From contig CM060315.1 in NCBI GenBank assembly GCA_030674185.1, positions 86,423,079-86,487,078 on the forward strand: a stretch of 64,000 nucleotides of DNA, written 5' to 3'. This document shows positions 33,306-44,921 of the stretch, in pieces (position 1 is the first letter of the stretch; each line of letters starts with the position of its first letter). Below the pieces are notes generated by a model, which worked only from the letters and a program-made list of their open reading frames with translations, was not told the origin of the DNA and did no database searches. A program made the translations under genes and the position numbers. Origin of the DNA: Monoplex corrugatus (Eukaryota; Mollusca; Gastropoda; Littorinimorpha; Ranellidae).

Positions 33306-33895
33306 TCGCACGAACGCAGCTGCGTTCCATTCACCACAGATCATTTGAAAAAAGCAAAAGCAAAAACAAAACAAAACAAAAACAAAAAGGTAGCAACAAC
33401 AGCAACAGCAATAGCAACCGCACTGCAGAAACGAAAAGCAATCCATTCAACCCCCCCCCCCCGCCCCCTCCACCTCTCCAACAAAACCGAACACCACACA
33501 GAACGCCCATAAACTTCACAGGAAACACAACAACAGCACCAGCCACTGAAAGCAATATACTGGCAAGGGAGGCAAATCGCTGCCCACTAACTACCAAGGG
33601 AGCTCATCAAGGGCGAGGAAGGCCAGACCCATTAACGAGGTTTTAAACGGCTGGAGACACCTAAAAAGAAGCAAAGGGAGAGAACAATGCAGGCACCAAG
33701 CGTTGAACATCAAAAAGGGCAGGTCACAGGGGAGGGAGCGAGAAAAAAAAAGAAAAAGGGGAAACCTGACCTAGTCAAGCCATTCCATTAATTTGCCTGC
33801 CAGTTCAATTCAATTCAGTTTTAAAGTCCCGAGACTGGAAAGGGGCACATCAGAGCTGTAGCAAAGCCGTCAACAATATCACTATCATCCTTATC
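33306..33895. other. Low-complexity and unrecognised sequence
   Basis: AAAAC/GCAACA-rich (33345-33430), a C-rich run (33451-33467), then unique sequence without recognised motif. Confidence 0.4.
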
Positions 33896-33902
33896 ATTAT
33901 TT

Positions 33903-34445
33903 TGTTTAAGGCCCAGCCGACTCCGCACAGCCACATCAGGGCTATAACCTTTGTAGGATGTACACACACCTTAATGACATGGAAAAACAAAAACAAAAAG
34001 AAGAAAATCTGGAAGAGAAAATTAAGTACAGTTAGCAAAGCATTCTTGCATGGCGTTGACCATTTCGCACAATTCATCATCAGGGTTTCTTTTATACAAA
34101 CCTGAATACAAATGTAAACATAACTAAGGAGACTAAAACATAAAAACTGGCCCAGATTACCTGAAATTGCTTGTGCACATCACACTTCCTCAGAACCGAG
34201 TATGCAGTTTATCCCTGTACCCAATTAGCAATACTGATAGAAAAAGTATGCAATACTTTACATAACACATACAAGTGAATGGAGGAGCAAGGCAGAAAAT
34301 GGTAGGAAGAAATAACAGAAAGCAAAGCAGCAAAACAGAAACTGAGAAAGTGACAGAAAAGACGAATTTTCAAGCACAGAATTTCCATACGGCAATGTTA
34401 TTATTTATACTGAAAGAGCCCACGGCATTAACAAAGGTCACAGAG
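33903..34445 (+). mobile_element. S3 repeat, complete copy
   Basis: It starts GTTTAAGGCCCAGCCGACTC and GCCACATCAGGGCTATAACC, and ends GAAAGAGCCCACGGCATT. Internal blocks CTGAAATTGCTTGTGCACAT and GGAGCAAGGCAGAAAATGG align with the copies at 30942, 55420 and 56800. Its segment at 34232-34310 corresponds to the part that is amplified in minisatellite D. No coding capacity seen. Confidence 0.7.
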
Positions 34446-34845
34446 TAAAAACTATCAAGCCACCACCATTTCAAAAAGTACGTTAGTCAATGTTTGACAG
34501 ATCACCTGTTGTGGCAGCACAGGACCTTCCCACTGACAACCCTAAACACTGACACATGACACAGCGCTATTTAGAGGTCTTCTGGACTGATGCTAGGACA
34601 TCAGTTTTTGTCTTACATATTCCTTCATTTGTTTAGTAATCTATTTCTGGTGTGTCTTTCTCCAAAGTTTCTGTTTCGTTTAGTATTTTAGACCAGACTG
34701 TTTATTCTGTCATGTAGAAGGTCTGTTTCGTCTCACTGGTTTTGCTTGCTCGTGTCTTTGCAAGGGAAACAACCGGCTTTCCCTGTCGTGGATTGTAGCA
34801 ACATACACACATTTATTTCAACTTGATATCACACAAGATAAAAAA
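34446..34845. other. No recognised feature
   Basis: No gene or repeat recognised. Confidence 0.35.
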
Positions 34846-34849
34846 AAAT

Positions 34850-35060
34850 GTTCACATTCAATTTCAGTTTCAGTTTCTCAGGATGACATCTCCGCACTCG
34901 GAGAGAATTCCATATGCACTACGTCACAGGTGCCATGTGCGTGGTGGTCTTGGCGCCTTAAGCCTGCACATAAACCCAAGAGCTGGCCAGGTCTCGGGGT
35001 CCTACTTAGCCTGTGTTTTACCTAGTCCACGTTTTTATACTAGAAATATATCAGTCTATC
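34850..35060 (-). mobile_element. S2-like SINE fragment
   Basis: The plus-strand block TTTCAGTTTCTCAGGATGAC and then CTCGGAGAGAATTCCATATG resembles the S2 end at 14355-14405 (CTCGGACAATTCCATATACG). The head is not visible. Confidence 0.4.
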
Positions 35061-35890
35061 ATTGAAACAATCCTGGTTACATGTAAATGACATGTGTGTC
35101 TGTGCATCTTATATTCAAAGAAAAGAACAGATACATAAAGTAAATAAATAGATAATTGAAGGTCTGAATCTCAACACATCTAGCCACTCAGTATCAACTC
35201 GTTTCACATCACAGAAAGCCCCCCCCCCCCCCCCCCAGTCAGTGCACAATGGCTCAGCTGCCGATCAATAAGGTGAAGACAATATTTCATTGATCATAGC
35301 GGCACCAGTCTCCAGTCTGTCGTCCACTTCTGAAGAAAAAAAAGAGGAAAAAGATAAGTAAGCAAGTAAATAGAAAATAAATATATAAATATTGAAGACA
35401 AAGGAGTGTGTAGATAAATAAACAAGTAAGAAATAACAAATAACAGTAAAAAAAAAAAATGTATATACACACACGTCGCACACAGATTCACACACATACA
35501 CGTAAGAAATGGGAAATAACAAAGAGCATTACATTCATACATACACATATCAACACAGCCGACAACAACAAGAACAACAGCAGCAGCAGCAGCAGCAAAG
35601 AGGAAACACACAGAGATACAACTGCTCACATATACACCACGCAACTGATGCAGCAGATGATAAAACAAAGTAAAAGATACATGTATACAAATACCATGAC
35701 CAACTTACAGACACATGGACACTAATCAACAAACATGCCACACATACACATACAGACGGTGTTACAAACTTGCCCCTTCTCCAGTTCTTTTCCCTTTCTT
35801 CACTTTTCCTTTATCGCTGTTTCAGGAAAAGCCCAAACACTTTCCATTCCACCTTGTCAGAGTCTGTGTAGTGTTACTTTTGAGATAATA
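35061..35890. other. AT-rich, low-complexity stretch
   Basis: It contains a C19-like run (35219-35237), AAATA-rich sequence (35330-35455), CA-rich sequence and a (CAG)n tract (35577-35596). No gene was recognised. Confidence 0.5.
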
Positions 35891-35894
35891 CCAA

Positions 35895-37230
35895 TGTTAG
35901 TCTGATTAATGAGAGCTTTTGTGTTTTCCTTTTATATTACATTTTCGGCCACTTCCTCTATCTAGTCCTTTTTGGATAAGACGTTCGATGGTGTGACTCA
36001 CAGTTTGTTCGCTAAGGTATGATTTTAAGCGTCTAAGAATCTCAGACTTTCCCAGATGGAACGTTTTTTGTTGCACCGACATTGCCTGCAAGTTTGTCGG
36101 CAAGTTCAATTCCCTTAACATCAGCGTGTCCGGGGCAGTGGATCCATGTGAGATATTGTAGGTCGATACTGTTCATTGCTCTGTGCCATTCTGAGGTCCC
36201 TACTCCATTTTGCACCTTTTCAAGTAGATTCATCGATGAGGGCTCGACTTTCTTTCATTTCATCATTCAGTGACGTTAACCATTAGAGTGCATGTGTGAC
36301 TGGAGGTTGTGATATTATGTTGCGATTTCTTCATGTATGTTTTTTTCACTCTGACAGTGAAGCCCTATCCAGATTTGTTACTGGTGACCGAGCCATCCGT
36401 GTATATGATCATACCTTTGGGGTTGCAGCTTAGTTGTTCCATGTGTAGTTGAATTTCTGCATCAACTTTCCCTTCTGGCCATTCGCGAGTGACTCCCCAG
36501 ATTCTTTGGTATGATTATTTTGTAGACGTTTTTGAAATGGTTTGGATGTTTTTCCCATTCCTTTGTCCCTTTGAGTTCTGTCAGCTGATACACATGCTGA
36601 ATGGGGTCTTCTGTCTGTCCCATCCATGATTTTCCACTTCGGAGTCTGTTGCCTTTTGCTGTTCCGACCATCTCGTGGAGTGGGTTTCTGGGTTTTCCAG
36701 TGTCCTGAGATATGCCTTTACTTGTTCTATTTTGTGTATTGAAGGAAAATCAAGCAGGTATCGCATAGTCTCCATGGGTGTGTCTTTTGTGGTTCCGAGG
36801 ATCATACTCATTGCTTCGTTTTCTATTTTTCTAGTCTTTTTAGCAGGTTTGTCTGTGACAACGTAGTGAGGCCCAGTCCATAATCGATGACACTCAGTAT
36901 TACAGCGTGGTACAACTGAAAGAGATGACGTAGTTCAATGCCTTTAGCCGCCATTGCTTTCAGGATTGAAAGGCCTTTTTTACATTTGAGTGTTGTGGTT
37001 TCCACATCTTTTCCAAACGTTAGCATTCCATCGAAACTGATGCCAAGGTGGCGTAAGTTGTTTGTCCATTCAATATTGGTTCTTCTGAACGTAACTAATG
37101 GACATTTTTCACTGGCTACTTTGTTGTCAAGGTGCAGAACAGTAGGCTACCTGCGCTTTGGTGGGGTTGACAGCCGTGATCCAGTTTCTTGACTCAACTG
37201 ATCTAAGTTTGTACTCATCAATACTCATGG
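35895..37230 (-). mobile_element. LINE with RNase H: RT C-terminus and RNase H segment
   Basis: On the minus strand the RT thumb (SRNWITAVNPTKAQVAYC; LRHLFQLYHAVILSVIDYGL; SMILGTTKDTPMETMRYLL) leads to an RNase H domain. Its first catalytic Asp is visible in MIIYTDGSVTSNKSG (near 36400) and its end in LTWIHCPGHADVKGIELADK (36090-36150). A C-terminal tail follows (ILRRLKSYLSEQTVSHTIER). Several stops and frameshifts break it. RNase H after RT is typical of I/jockey-group non-LTR elements. It is joined at about 37230-37240 to the 5' half of the same kind of element in opposite orientation. Confidence 0.8.
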
Positions 37231-37239
37231 TATCAAGGA

Positions 37240-38770
37240 TCCTGTACCTCAAAAACAATGTGGAACTTCCTAGAAGAAACTGAAGAGAACTAGGCGACAT
37301 TACTGTGGTATGTGGCGATCTCAATGTAAAAACTGCAATGCGGGATCAGAACGGAACTAACACACAGGACATGCTCTGGAAGAGATGCTGTGCGATATCC
37401 AGTTCAGCCCACTCACAACAACGTCACCAACCCATATGGGTGCAAGACAAGGAGACACAGACAGCATCATTGATACAGCACTCGTCTCTCCTAAACTAAC
37501 AATAACACCACGAATGAGTGTAGAGACACTGAACACACATGGCAACAACCGTCTACCAGTGGAAGCAAAAGACACTGATGAAACACATATCATCTAGAAA
37601 CTCTGTAACTCAACCAAGCAAACCATTTCAATATGAAAGCATACAATCTGATATTGTTTCCAAACTCAGAGCTGTGGAATCAAAATGGAAAACAGGAAAC
37701 AACCAAACAACTAGAAAACAATGTCCTTGGTGGAACCATGACACAGACACTGCCTGGAAAGAAAAACGGGCTGCTGTAAAACCTGGCAAAAACACAGAAG
37801 ACGACATCGCTCAGACCTTGATGTTACTAGAAAAACGGACGAGCATAAAAGAAATATGGATGAAAAAAATCGAAAACAAAAACAAAACAAATGAAAACAA
37901 CCCCACCCACCCCGAGCGGCTCAAAACCCTGGCTCAGGAAGCTACAGACAATAAATGGATACAGCTATGTGAAAGACTCAATGTCGATACAACACAGTCA
38001 CAATTCTGGCAGTTCTATCAACACATGGAAGGGAAAACCACACACAATATGATACCAGATATCACGAAGACAGAACCATATTAAGAACAAACGAAGAGAA
38101 AGGACAAGCCCTACTACAGTGTTTCATACAACAGAGTGACCAGAAAAATCTTGAAGGAAAAAGAAAATTCACTGCAGACCTAAACTAAAATTGGCACAGA
38201 CTGGACTAGATGATGAAATAACTGAACAAGAAATGCATGAAGCACTTGCACGGTGTAAAAAAACAAACAAACAAACAAAAACACAGCCTGGTCCAGACAC
38301 GATTCGACACTTTGACATCAAAATGCTGTCTGAGCACGACAAAACTAAATCATTGACTCTCTATCAAGACAGGTCTGAGAACGATAAGGTTCCTGAGGAC
38401 TGGAAACACAGCTTCCTAAAAGCCTTGCCTAAACCGGGTTAAGATCATCGAAGACTAAATGGATATTGCATCCTGACTATGCAAAACGTAACTAGGAAAC
38501 TGATGGAAGACACAAAGCGAAGAAATAAGTTAGAGACCAAGGAGACAGGAAAAGATTCCCACCTAATCAAGGAGGCTTTAGAACAGGATTAATAAGTACA
38601 TGCATGGGAAAACGCAGCTGCCTTTGCTCACGAAGTCTACCAGGGTTTTCAGAACAAAAAAGAAACCCTAGTTGTAGCTATTGACCTACAAGATGCGTAC
38701 AATAAAGTACAATGTCCCAGATGGCTACTGACTGATCTCCATGTTGAATCTTCAATAGCTATTTTTCCAC
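37240..38770 (+). mobile_element. Inverted 5' segment of a LINE: endonuclease and start of RT
   Basis: Plus-strand translation gives an AP-endonuclease part (VVCGDLNVKTAMRDQNG with the GDLN motif; GARQGDTDSIIDTALVSP), a linker (WWNHDTDTAWKEKRAAVKP) and the RT start (QPGPDTIRHFDIKML; VPEDWKHSFLKALPKPG). Motif A is LVVAIDLQDAYNKVQ (about 38670-38710). The sequence stops before motif B. Read on the minus strand it lies upstream of the RT-RNase H segment but inverted, the layout of a 5' inversion by twin priming. Motifs B and C lie in neither piece. Frameshifts near 37380 and stops near 38085 and 38440 break the frame. Confidence 0.75.
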
Positions 38771-38879
38771 CAGCACCAACGTAAGATTTAAAATGATTCA
38801 ATTTGGTTCATAAACTGCCCAGACAGAAACCTTCATCATTTTTAGCTCGATTCCTATTTGTGGGCCTGATTCCTATTGC

Positions 38880-38925
38880 TATTTTTGTTTAAAGCCCAGT
38901 CGACTGCACACAAAGGGTCAAGTTC
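38880..38925 (+). repeat. S3 repeat, head fragment beside array C
   Basis: TTTGTTTAAAGCCCAGTCGA is the S3 start; within 35 bases it passes into minisatellite C. Confidence 0.55.
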
Positions 38926-38929
38926 TCAG

Positions 38930-39528
38930 GAAGCTGGTGGATAGGGTGAGGGAGTCAAAGGGCTTAAGGTTTTGCAGCTAGTGGATAGGGTGAGGGAGTC
39001 AAAGGGCTTAAGGTTTTGCAGCTAGTGGATAGGGTGAGGGAGTCAAAGGGCTAAGGTTTTGCAGCTAGTGGATAGGGTGAGGGAGTCAAAGGGCTTAAAG
39101 TTTTGCAGCTAGTGGATAGGGTGAGGGAGTCAAAGGGCTTAAGGTTTTGCAGCTAGTGGATAGGGTGAGGGAGTCAAAGGGCTTAAAGTTTTGCAGCTAG
39201 TGGATAGGGTGAGGGAGTCAAAGGGCTTAAGGTTTTGCAGCTAGTGGATAGGGTGAGGGAGTCAAAGGGCTTAAAGTTTTGCAGCTAGTGGATAGGGTGA
39301 GGGAGTCAAAGGGCTTAAAGTTTTGCAGCTAGTGGATAGGGTGAGGGAATCAAAGGGCTTAAAGTTTTGCAGCTAGTGGATAGGGTGAGGGAGTCAAAGG
39401 GCTTAAAGTTTTGCAGCTAGTGGATAGGGTGAGGGAGTCAAAGGGCTTAAAGTTTTGCAGCTAGTGGATAGGGTGAGGGAGTCAAAGGGCTTAAAGTTTT
39501 GCAGCTAGTGGATAGGGTGATGGGGTGA
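38930..39528. repeat. Minisatellite C, 44-bp unit
   Basis: About 13 copies of a 44-bp unit containing GTGGATAGGGTGAGGGAGTC and AAAGGGCTTAA, then TTTTGCAGCTA. Variants are mainly AAGG versus AAAG before TTTTGC. Period checked at 38941 and 38985. The right end decays over 60 bases. Confidence 0.95.
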
Positions 39529-39704
39529 AAAGGTTAAAGTATAGCATCAGGGTGACAGGGAGAGGGAGTCAACAAGTTACACGTTGGCCAATTACTTACA
39601 GAACAAAAAACAAAACATCAGAACAAAAAACAAAACATCAGAACAAAAAAAAAACCCACACAAACACGCGAAACCATTGTTGACACACTTTCTTAAGCGC
39701 GCCC

Positions 39705-39710
39705 GCGCGT

Positions 39711-39758
<48 letters not shown>

Positions 39759-39796
39759 CACACACACACACAACACACACACACACACACACAACA

Positions 39797-39866
<70 letters not shown>

Positions 39867-39868
39867 TG
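39705..39868. repeat. (CA)n microsatellite
   Basis: CA repeats with regular AAC steps, preceded by a CGCCCGCGCG stretch. Confidence 0.95.
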
Positions 39869-39934
39869 AGGGCAGTTAACAACGAAGGGTACAATGATAC
39901 AAAAGAAAAGAAAAGAAGAGAACACAGATGAGAA

Positions 39935-39952
39935 AGGGAAAAGGAAAGAGAG

Positions 39953-40011
<59 letters not shown>

Positions 40012-40300
40012 AGACAGAGAGAGCGAGAGCGGAGAGAGATGCGAGAAAGAGATTGGGGGGGGGGAGCGAGCGAGCGAGAGAGGGATGGAGAGAGAGAGGA
40101 TGAGATGGAGGGAGGGAGGGAGGGATGGATATATATAGACAGAGAAGAAGAGAGAGAGAGAGCGAGAGAGAGAAGAAGAAGAAGGGAGGGTATATATAGA
40201 GACAGAGAAAAAAGAGAGAGAGAGGGGGAAGGGTGGGGGGGGGGAAGAGACAGAAAGACAGACAGACAGACAAAAACATACACATACAGACGGGGAGAAA
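39935..40300. repeat. GA-rich low-complexity tract
   Basis: (GA)n, GCGA and GGGA blocks, two GGATATATATAGACAGAG-like repeats (40127 and 40189) and CAGA repeats at the end. Confidence 0.9.
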
Positions 40301-40585
40301 GAGAAAACAAGAGCAAACGGTAAAACTTATTGCCTGTAGACTCCGTGTTTCTTTCCGCCAGCTTGCCATTACTAATGGCCAGGGACAGTAATGTGAGACA
40401 GTGTCGTGTCGTTCAGCAGGGAGTACATCTCTTTTGAAACACGAATCACAGTACAGGGAGTACAGGAGGGAAGGGGGCACGGGGTGAAGGAGGATGATAT
40501 CATTACACAAATGCAACAACACATAAAACAAGGTTAAACTGAGTAAAAGAGAGAGGAGGGAAAAAAATAAGACAGCCAGAAGCAA
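40301..40585. other. No recognised feature
   Basis: No motif recognised between the two GA tracts. Confidence 0.35.
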
Positions 40586-40663
40586 GCGAGAGCGAGAGAG
40601 AGAGAGAGAGAGAGAGAAGAGAGACAGACAGATAGACAGACACAAAGAGACAGAGACAGACAC

Positions 40664-40700
<37 letters not shown>

Positions 40701-40735
40701 CTGAGACAGACAGAAAGACAGACAGACAGAGAGAG

Positions 40736-40803
<68 letters not shown>

Positions 40804-40861
40804 ACCCGTCTAATATCACTTATAGTGAAAAGACGTTAAATCAACAACGAACGAACGAACG

Positions 40862-40937
<76 letters not shown>

Positions 40938-40955
40938 GAGACAGACAGACAGACA
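40586..40955. repeat. Compound (GA)n/(CAGA)n/(CA)n tract
   Basis: (GA)n and GACA repeats to 40733, (CA)n 40736-40805, a 55-base spacer with CGAA repeats, (CA)n 40863-40933 and CAGA repeats. Confidence 0.95.
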
Positions 40956-41129
40956 GAGAGAGACACATTACTGTCCATGGCTGAACGCTAATGGCCTAAC
41001 ACTGTCTCCTGGCCACAGACAGTGTACTGTTTGCACAGTTCTGAAAAGTTTTTTGAAATCCGAGTGAAGGAGGACAGAAGGTAGAACAGTAACAATGACA
41101 ATTATGTTTAATGAAAACAACCACCAAAC

Positions 41130-41143
41130 TAACACACACACAC

Positions 41144-41209
<66 letters not shown>
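41130..41209. repeat. (CA)n microsatellite at a LINE 5' junction
   Basis: CA repeats end at 41209 and the LINE coding sequence starts at once (CTATCGCGGAATATC encoding YRGIS). Confidence 0.95.
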
Positions 41210-41210
<1 letters not shown>

Positions 41211-42620
41211 CTATCGCGGAATATCTCTCCTAAGCATTGTCGGGAAGACCTTCGCCCGCATCGTACTGAACAGACTGCAGTCGCCTGCAGAACGCGTCTA
41301 CCCAGAGGCGCAGTGCGGGTTTAGAGCTGAGAGATCAACGATCGACATGATATTCTCTCTGAGGCAGCTGAAAGAGAAGTGCCGCGAGCAGAAATGCCCT
41401 CTGTACATCGCCTTCATAGACCTGACCAAGGCGTTCGATTTGGTCAGCAGGACAGGCCTGTTTACACTACTGCAGAGAATTGGATGTCCCCCAAGCTCCT
41501 GAGGATGATCATATCCTCCTCAGACCCCTTCCCCATCAAAAGCGGAGTCAAACAGGGGTGTGTCCTCGCCCCGACACTTTTCAGCATCCTGTTTTCCCTG
41601 CTGCTGCGCTATGCTTTCAGTCAATCCGAAGAGGGCGTCTACCTTCACACCGGGAGCAACGGCAGCCTGTTCAACCTCGCACGCCTCCGTGCAAAGACGA
41701 AAGTGCGAAAAGTCATCATTCGAGAGATGCTGTTTGCTGACGATGCCGCCTTGACGGCACACACCGAGGCTGCCCTCCAAGAGCTCATTAGCCGTTTCGC
41801 TCATGCCTGCAAAGAATTTGGCCTCACGATCAGCCTAAAGAAGACCAACGTCCTGGGTCAAGATGTCAGCTCGGCTCCTCGCATTTCCATCGGTGATTGC
41901 ACTCTCGACGTGGTGGAAGACTTTACATACCTTGGTTCCACCATCTCCAGCAGTCTCAACCTGGACACCGAGCTGAACTCAAGGATCGGCAAGGCATCTG
42001 CAGCAATGGCCCGCCTGTCAAAGAGAGTGTGGGAAAACTCCATGCTGACCGTCAAGACAAAGACTAAAGTGTACCAAGCTTGCATGCTGAGCACACTGTT
42101 GTATGGGTGTAAGACCTGGACTCTATACTCCCGTCAAGAACGCAGGCTCAACACCTTTCACCTACGCTGCCTCAGAAGGATTCTTGGCATTTCATGGCAG
42201 GACCACGTCCCCAACAAGGACGTCCTAGCACGTGCAGGAACTCTCAACATGTTTGCCCTGCTCACAAAGAGATGCTTGCGCTGGCTTGGCCATGTTACCA
42301 TGCAAGATGGCAGAATACCCAAAGACATTTTGTACGGCGAGCTTGCTACTGGCTCCAGACCCACGGGAAGGCCCATACTCCGCTACAAAGATGTGTGCAA
42401 ACGGGACCTCAAGGCGGGTGGCATTGCACCAGCAGGCTTCGAAGTGGTAGCAGCAGACCGCAGCAGCTGGAAACTTGCCATCAATTCGGCCATCAAGACA
42501 TCCGAGCAGAGGAGAAAGGAGCGTGGGAGGTAAGAAGAGCACGCAGACGCCAGAGAGCAGGGTCAGCGCCTTCAGACGACACCATTCCTACGCCAAGATG
42601 GCGGCATTATAACTGAACGT
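41211..42620 (+). mobile_element. Non-LTR retrotransposon RT, best preserved in the window
   Basis: It begins at YRGISLLSIVGKTFARIVLN, followed by CGFRAERSTIDMIFSLRQL, motif A AFIDLTKAFDLVSR, motif B IKSGVKQGCVLAPTLFSILF, the catalytic box MLFADDAAL, then DFTYLGSTISSSLNLDTEL, TLLYGCKTWTLYSRQERRL, LRRILGISWQD and LATGSRPTGRPILRYKDVCK. A single missing C near 41490 shifts the frame, and about 17 residues between LLRMI and SSDPFPIKSG are deleted. The downstream frame (41379-42533) is open for 384 codons. A second frameshift near 42530 separates the C-terminal RRARRRQRAGSAPS. The endonuclease is missing (5' truncation at the CA tract). It acts, when intact, as the reverse transcriptase for target-primed insertion. 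Clade not assigned; clearly not RTE-A. Confidence 0.9.
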
Positions 42621-43080
42621 TTACAAAGAGGAATCAACTAGGCAAAAATGACAAGGTCGAAACGTTGTCTCAACAAAGAAAAAGTAAAGAAGACCACCCG
42701 TGGGACAGACAACACCAGGGCAGAGACACCACCACCTGCAGAGACCCCAGAAGCCTCCGATCATCATGAAGAACAGACCTCCAGTCGGACCCTTTCACCA
42801 TCCAGGAGTCAGCCAAACATCCCACAGCTTCGATCGATATCATCATGTGGCTGTAGATGTACAAATAACAGTATGAACACAGACCACAACCACCAGAAGC
42901 ATCAGCTGAAAATACATCTATTTGCAATTTAAGAGCTTAACAAGAGATAGTAACAATGCTTTCCCAGCATGGTTTCCTTCTGATTTTCCCAAAAGTACAC
43001 AACTCCACACAGACATGGCTTTTCGCAACATCTACGAAAGATGTACGCCTGTTCAATGTTACAAAGAGCGGGACAAAGCC
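42621..43080. other. Probable LINE 3' region and unrecognised sequence
   Basis: TGACAAGGTCGAAACGTTGTC (42649-42669) resembles the GAAAC/GTC half of the tail motif at 63.9 kb. A 94-codon frame (42648-42932) has no known domain. Confidence 0.4.
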
Positions 43081-43084
43081 GTTA

Positions 43085-43200
43085 CTGTGGCATAGTCACT
43101 AGTGTAACGGACTACCGAACACAAAGTTATGGATGCCATCCCCTCAGTCCTGTCAATATCAGTGTGGGAGTTTTCGGCACTGACCGCCTGGTACTCACAC
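43085..43200 (+). mobile_element. S1 SINE, head fragment
   Basis: TGTGGCATAGTCACTAGTGT and AACGGACTACCGA match the head of S1 at 30438-30475, followed by the body block GTGGGAGTTTTCGGCACTGACCGCC-like (S1: GTGGGATTTTTCGCTCTAAC). It is truncated and opposite to the next copy. Confidence 0.6.
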
Positions 43201-43254
43201 GGCAACACTTGGGACAGTGTTGACAACGGTGTCCCCAGGATGACCATGGGAATG

Positions 43255-43590
43255 ATAATAACAACGTTATGGTGAGACCGCGTGACAGAGCTAGACTTTA
43301 CGCTTCCTATCGTTAATTTTCCTGGTGTCAACCAGGCCCGAGAGATACAGACGACTGCGGTGTTAGGAGATTTGCGCAACAAACTTGATGAAGCATCCAT
43401 GAGGTGGGTAAGAGTCGGCTGTGTGGTCCCAGTCTTCCCAAAGATTCACAGTACTCTCAACTCTGGGTAAGGAGCCAGATGGGGCCGAAAAGTCCCACCA
43501 CTCTTTCGACAGGACTGACGGGGATTCGAACCGACAACTTTTCAGTCTTTAGTACTTGGTCTAACGACCGATCCATGGCGATTGGAGATG
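43255..43590 (-). mobile_element. S1 SINE, nearly complete
   Basis: On the minus strand the head (GGATCGGTCGTTAGACC, B box GGTTCGAATCCCC near 43515-43527) is followed by the body (GGAAGACTGGGACCACACAG, CTCTCGGGCCTGGTTGACAC) and the end CTGTCACGCGGTCTCACC. Alignment to 30428-30760 is continuous. Confidence 0.75.
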
Positions 43591-43679
43591 AACGATGTAA
43601 AGAATGTGAAATAAGGACGTGTCTCTGTAAGGATGGCAGGACTAAGGAAACGCAGTCAAAACTCTCCCTTCAAAAAGCC

Positions 43680-43810
43680 ACACTACCTTTCTCTTCTTCT
43701 TCCGTTTCTCCTTCTTCTTTTAATCCTTCTCTGTCTTCTTCTTTTCCTCCTTCTTCCTCTCATCCTCTTTCTCCTTCTTCTCTTCCTCCTACTCCTTCTC
43801 CCCGTTCGAC
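43680..43810. repeat. (CTT/CCT)n pyrimidine tract
   Basis: TCTTCTTCC-type low-complexity sequence on plus. Confidence 0.85.
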
Positions 43811-43814
43811 GTCA

Positions 43815-44115
43815 CATTTGGAGTTACGTCTCAAGGTTGACACAGGTCGTCCTCTGTAGCACGTCCACAGCCTGTACTGCTTCTCCCGCGGGCTCAAGGA
43901 TGTCGGCCAGATCTCGTCGCTCTGTGTCCAGCAGTTCTGGCAGTCCTGAAGGATGTGTTCTGCTGTCTGGTCAGCTTCTCTGCAGGGACACTGGGGAAAT
44001 AGTAAGAGTCAGAAATGCTTGTTCATGTGGTGGTTCAGTCTGTTGTGCCCAATCTGCAGGCAGAGGATAATGACTTGTTCTTGTCAGAACAGCTGGTGAT
44101 AACTGTCATGAAGCT
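43815..44115 (-). mobile_element. LINE C-terminal zinc-binding segment
   Basis: Minus-strand translation, with one frame change, gives ILCLQIGHNRLNHHMNKHF followed by PQCPCREADQTAEHILQDCQ and QYRLW. The layout (R/LxxGHxxLNxHxxK ... CxCxxxxQTxEHxLxxC) is that of the cysteine-histidine segment after the RNase H domain of I/jockey-group LINEs. The RNase H itself is not here. It may be related to the element at 35895-38770. Confidence 0.7.
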
Positions 44116-44402
44116 GGGGTGCTCTGAACAGACTTGATGATGGTTTTCATCTGTGTGAGGCTGATGCTGGTGTCTCACACTGCCTTCGTAATCTTTACGA
44201 GACAAATGAGATCACCCCCTGCTAACAACACCACGAATCCAGATGACTCAAGCAGTGAAAACCAAAGGACAGGAACAACAGCGCCTCATCAGACACCCGT
44301 CACACGACCTGCAGTCTCGAAGGATCCATTAGGACCCGGCCACCCTGCCACTCTAGGTACCCCTCCACCAAACAACCACCGGAAGGCAAACAGAAAAAAA
44401 TG
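44116..44402. other. No recognised feature
   Basis: A Pro/Thr-rich plus-strand frame (to 44403) has no recognised domain. Confidence 0.35.
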
Positions 44403-44559
44403 ACACACGCACATACACACGCACATACACGCGCACACAAGTACACACAATCACTGACACACACATATACAAACGCACACACACGCACATACACGCGCGC
44501 GCGCACACGTAAACACACATAGATACACACACACTCACATACAAACACACACACACACA

Positions 44560-44623
<64 letters not shown>

Positions 44624-44625
44624 GG
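44403..44625. repeat. (CA)n microsatellite with CG core
   Basis: CA repeats with ACGC variants and a CGCGCGCGCGC core near 44493-44503. Confidence 0.95.
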
Positions 44626-44809
44626 GATTCGGGCCACTGTTTCAAATTACCTGTCTCTCTCACTGTCCACGTGGATATTAGCGATAAGCTTAATTGTCCC
44701 CCCTGGTGGCTGACGATCTAGCAGACACGGGAACGGTAAAGCCACACTGAAAAACACCCTTCCTGGGGTTTTGGGGAGGCATTTGAATGCTTATGATTGT
44801 TACTATCAT

Positions 44810-44905
44810 TATGGTGTTCAAATCCCAGCCGACTGCTTAGAGCCATATCAGGGCTATAACAATCTCAAACAAAATACACAATCTGTACGCAATGATGAAC
44901 CTCGA
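44810..44905 (+). repeat. S3 repeat, head fragment
   Basis: GTTCAAATCCCAGCCGACTG and AGCCATATCAGGGCTATAAC are the S3 start; it is cut by the RTE-A fragment that follows. Confidence 0.6.
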
Positions 44906-44921
44906 AAAAAGAATACCTGGA

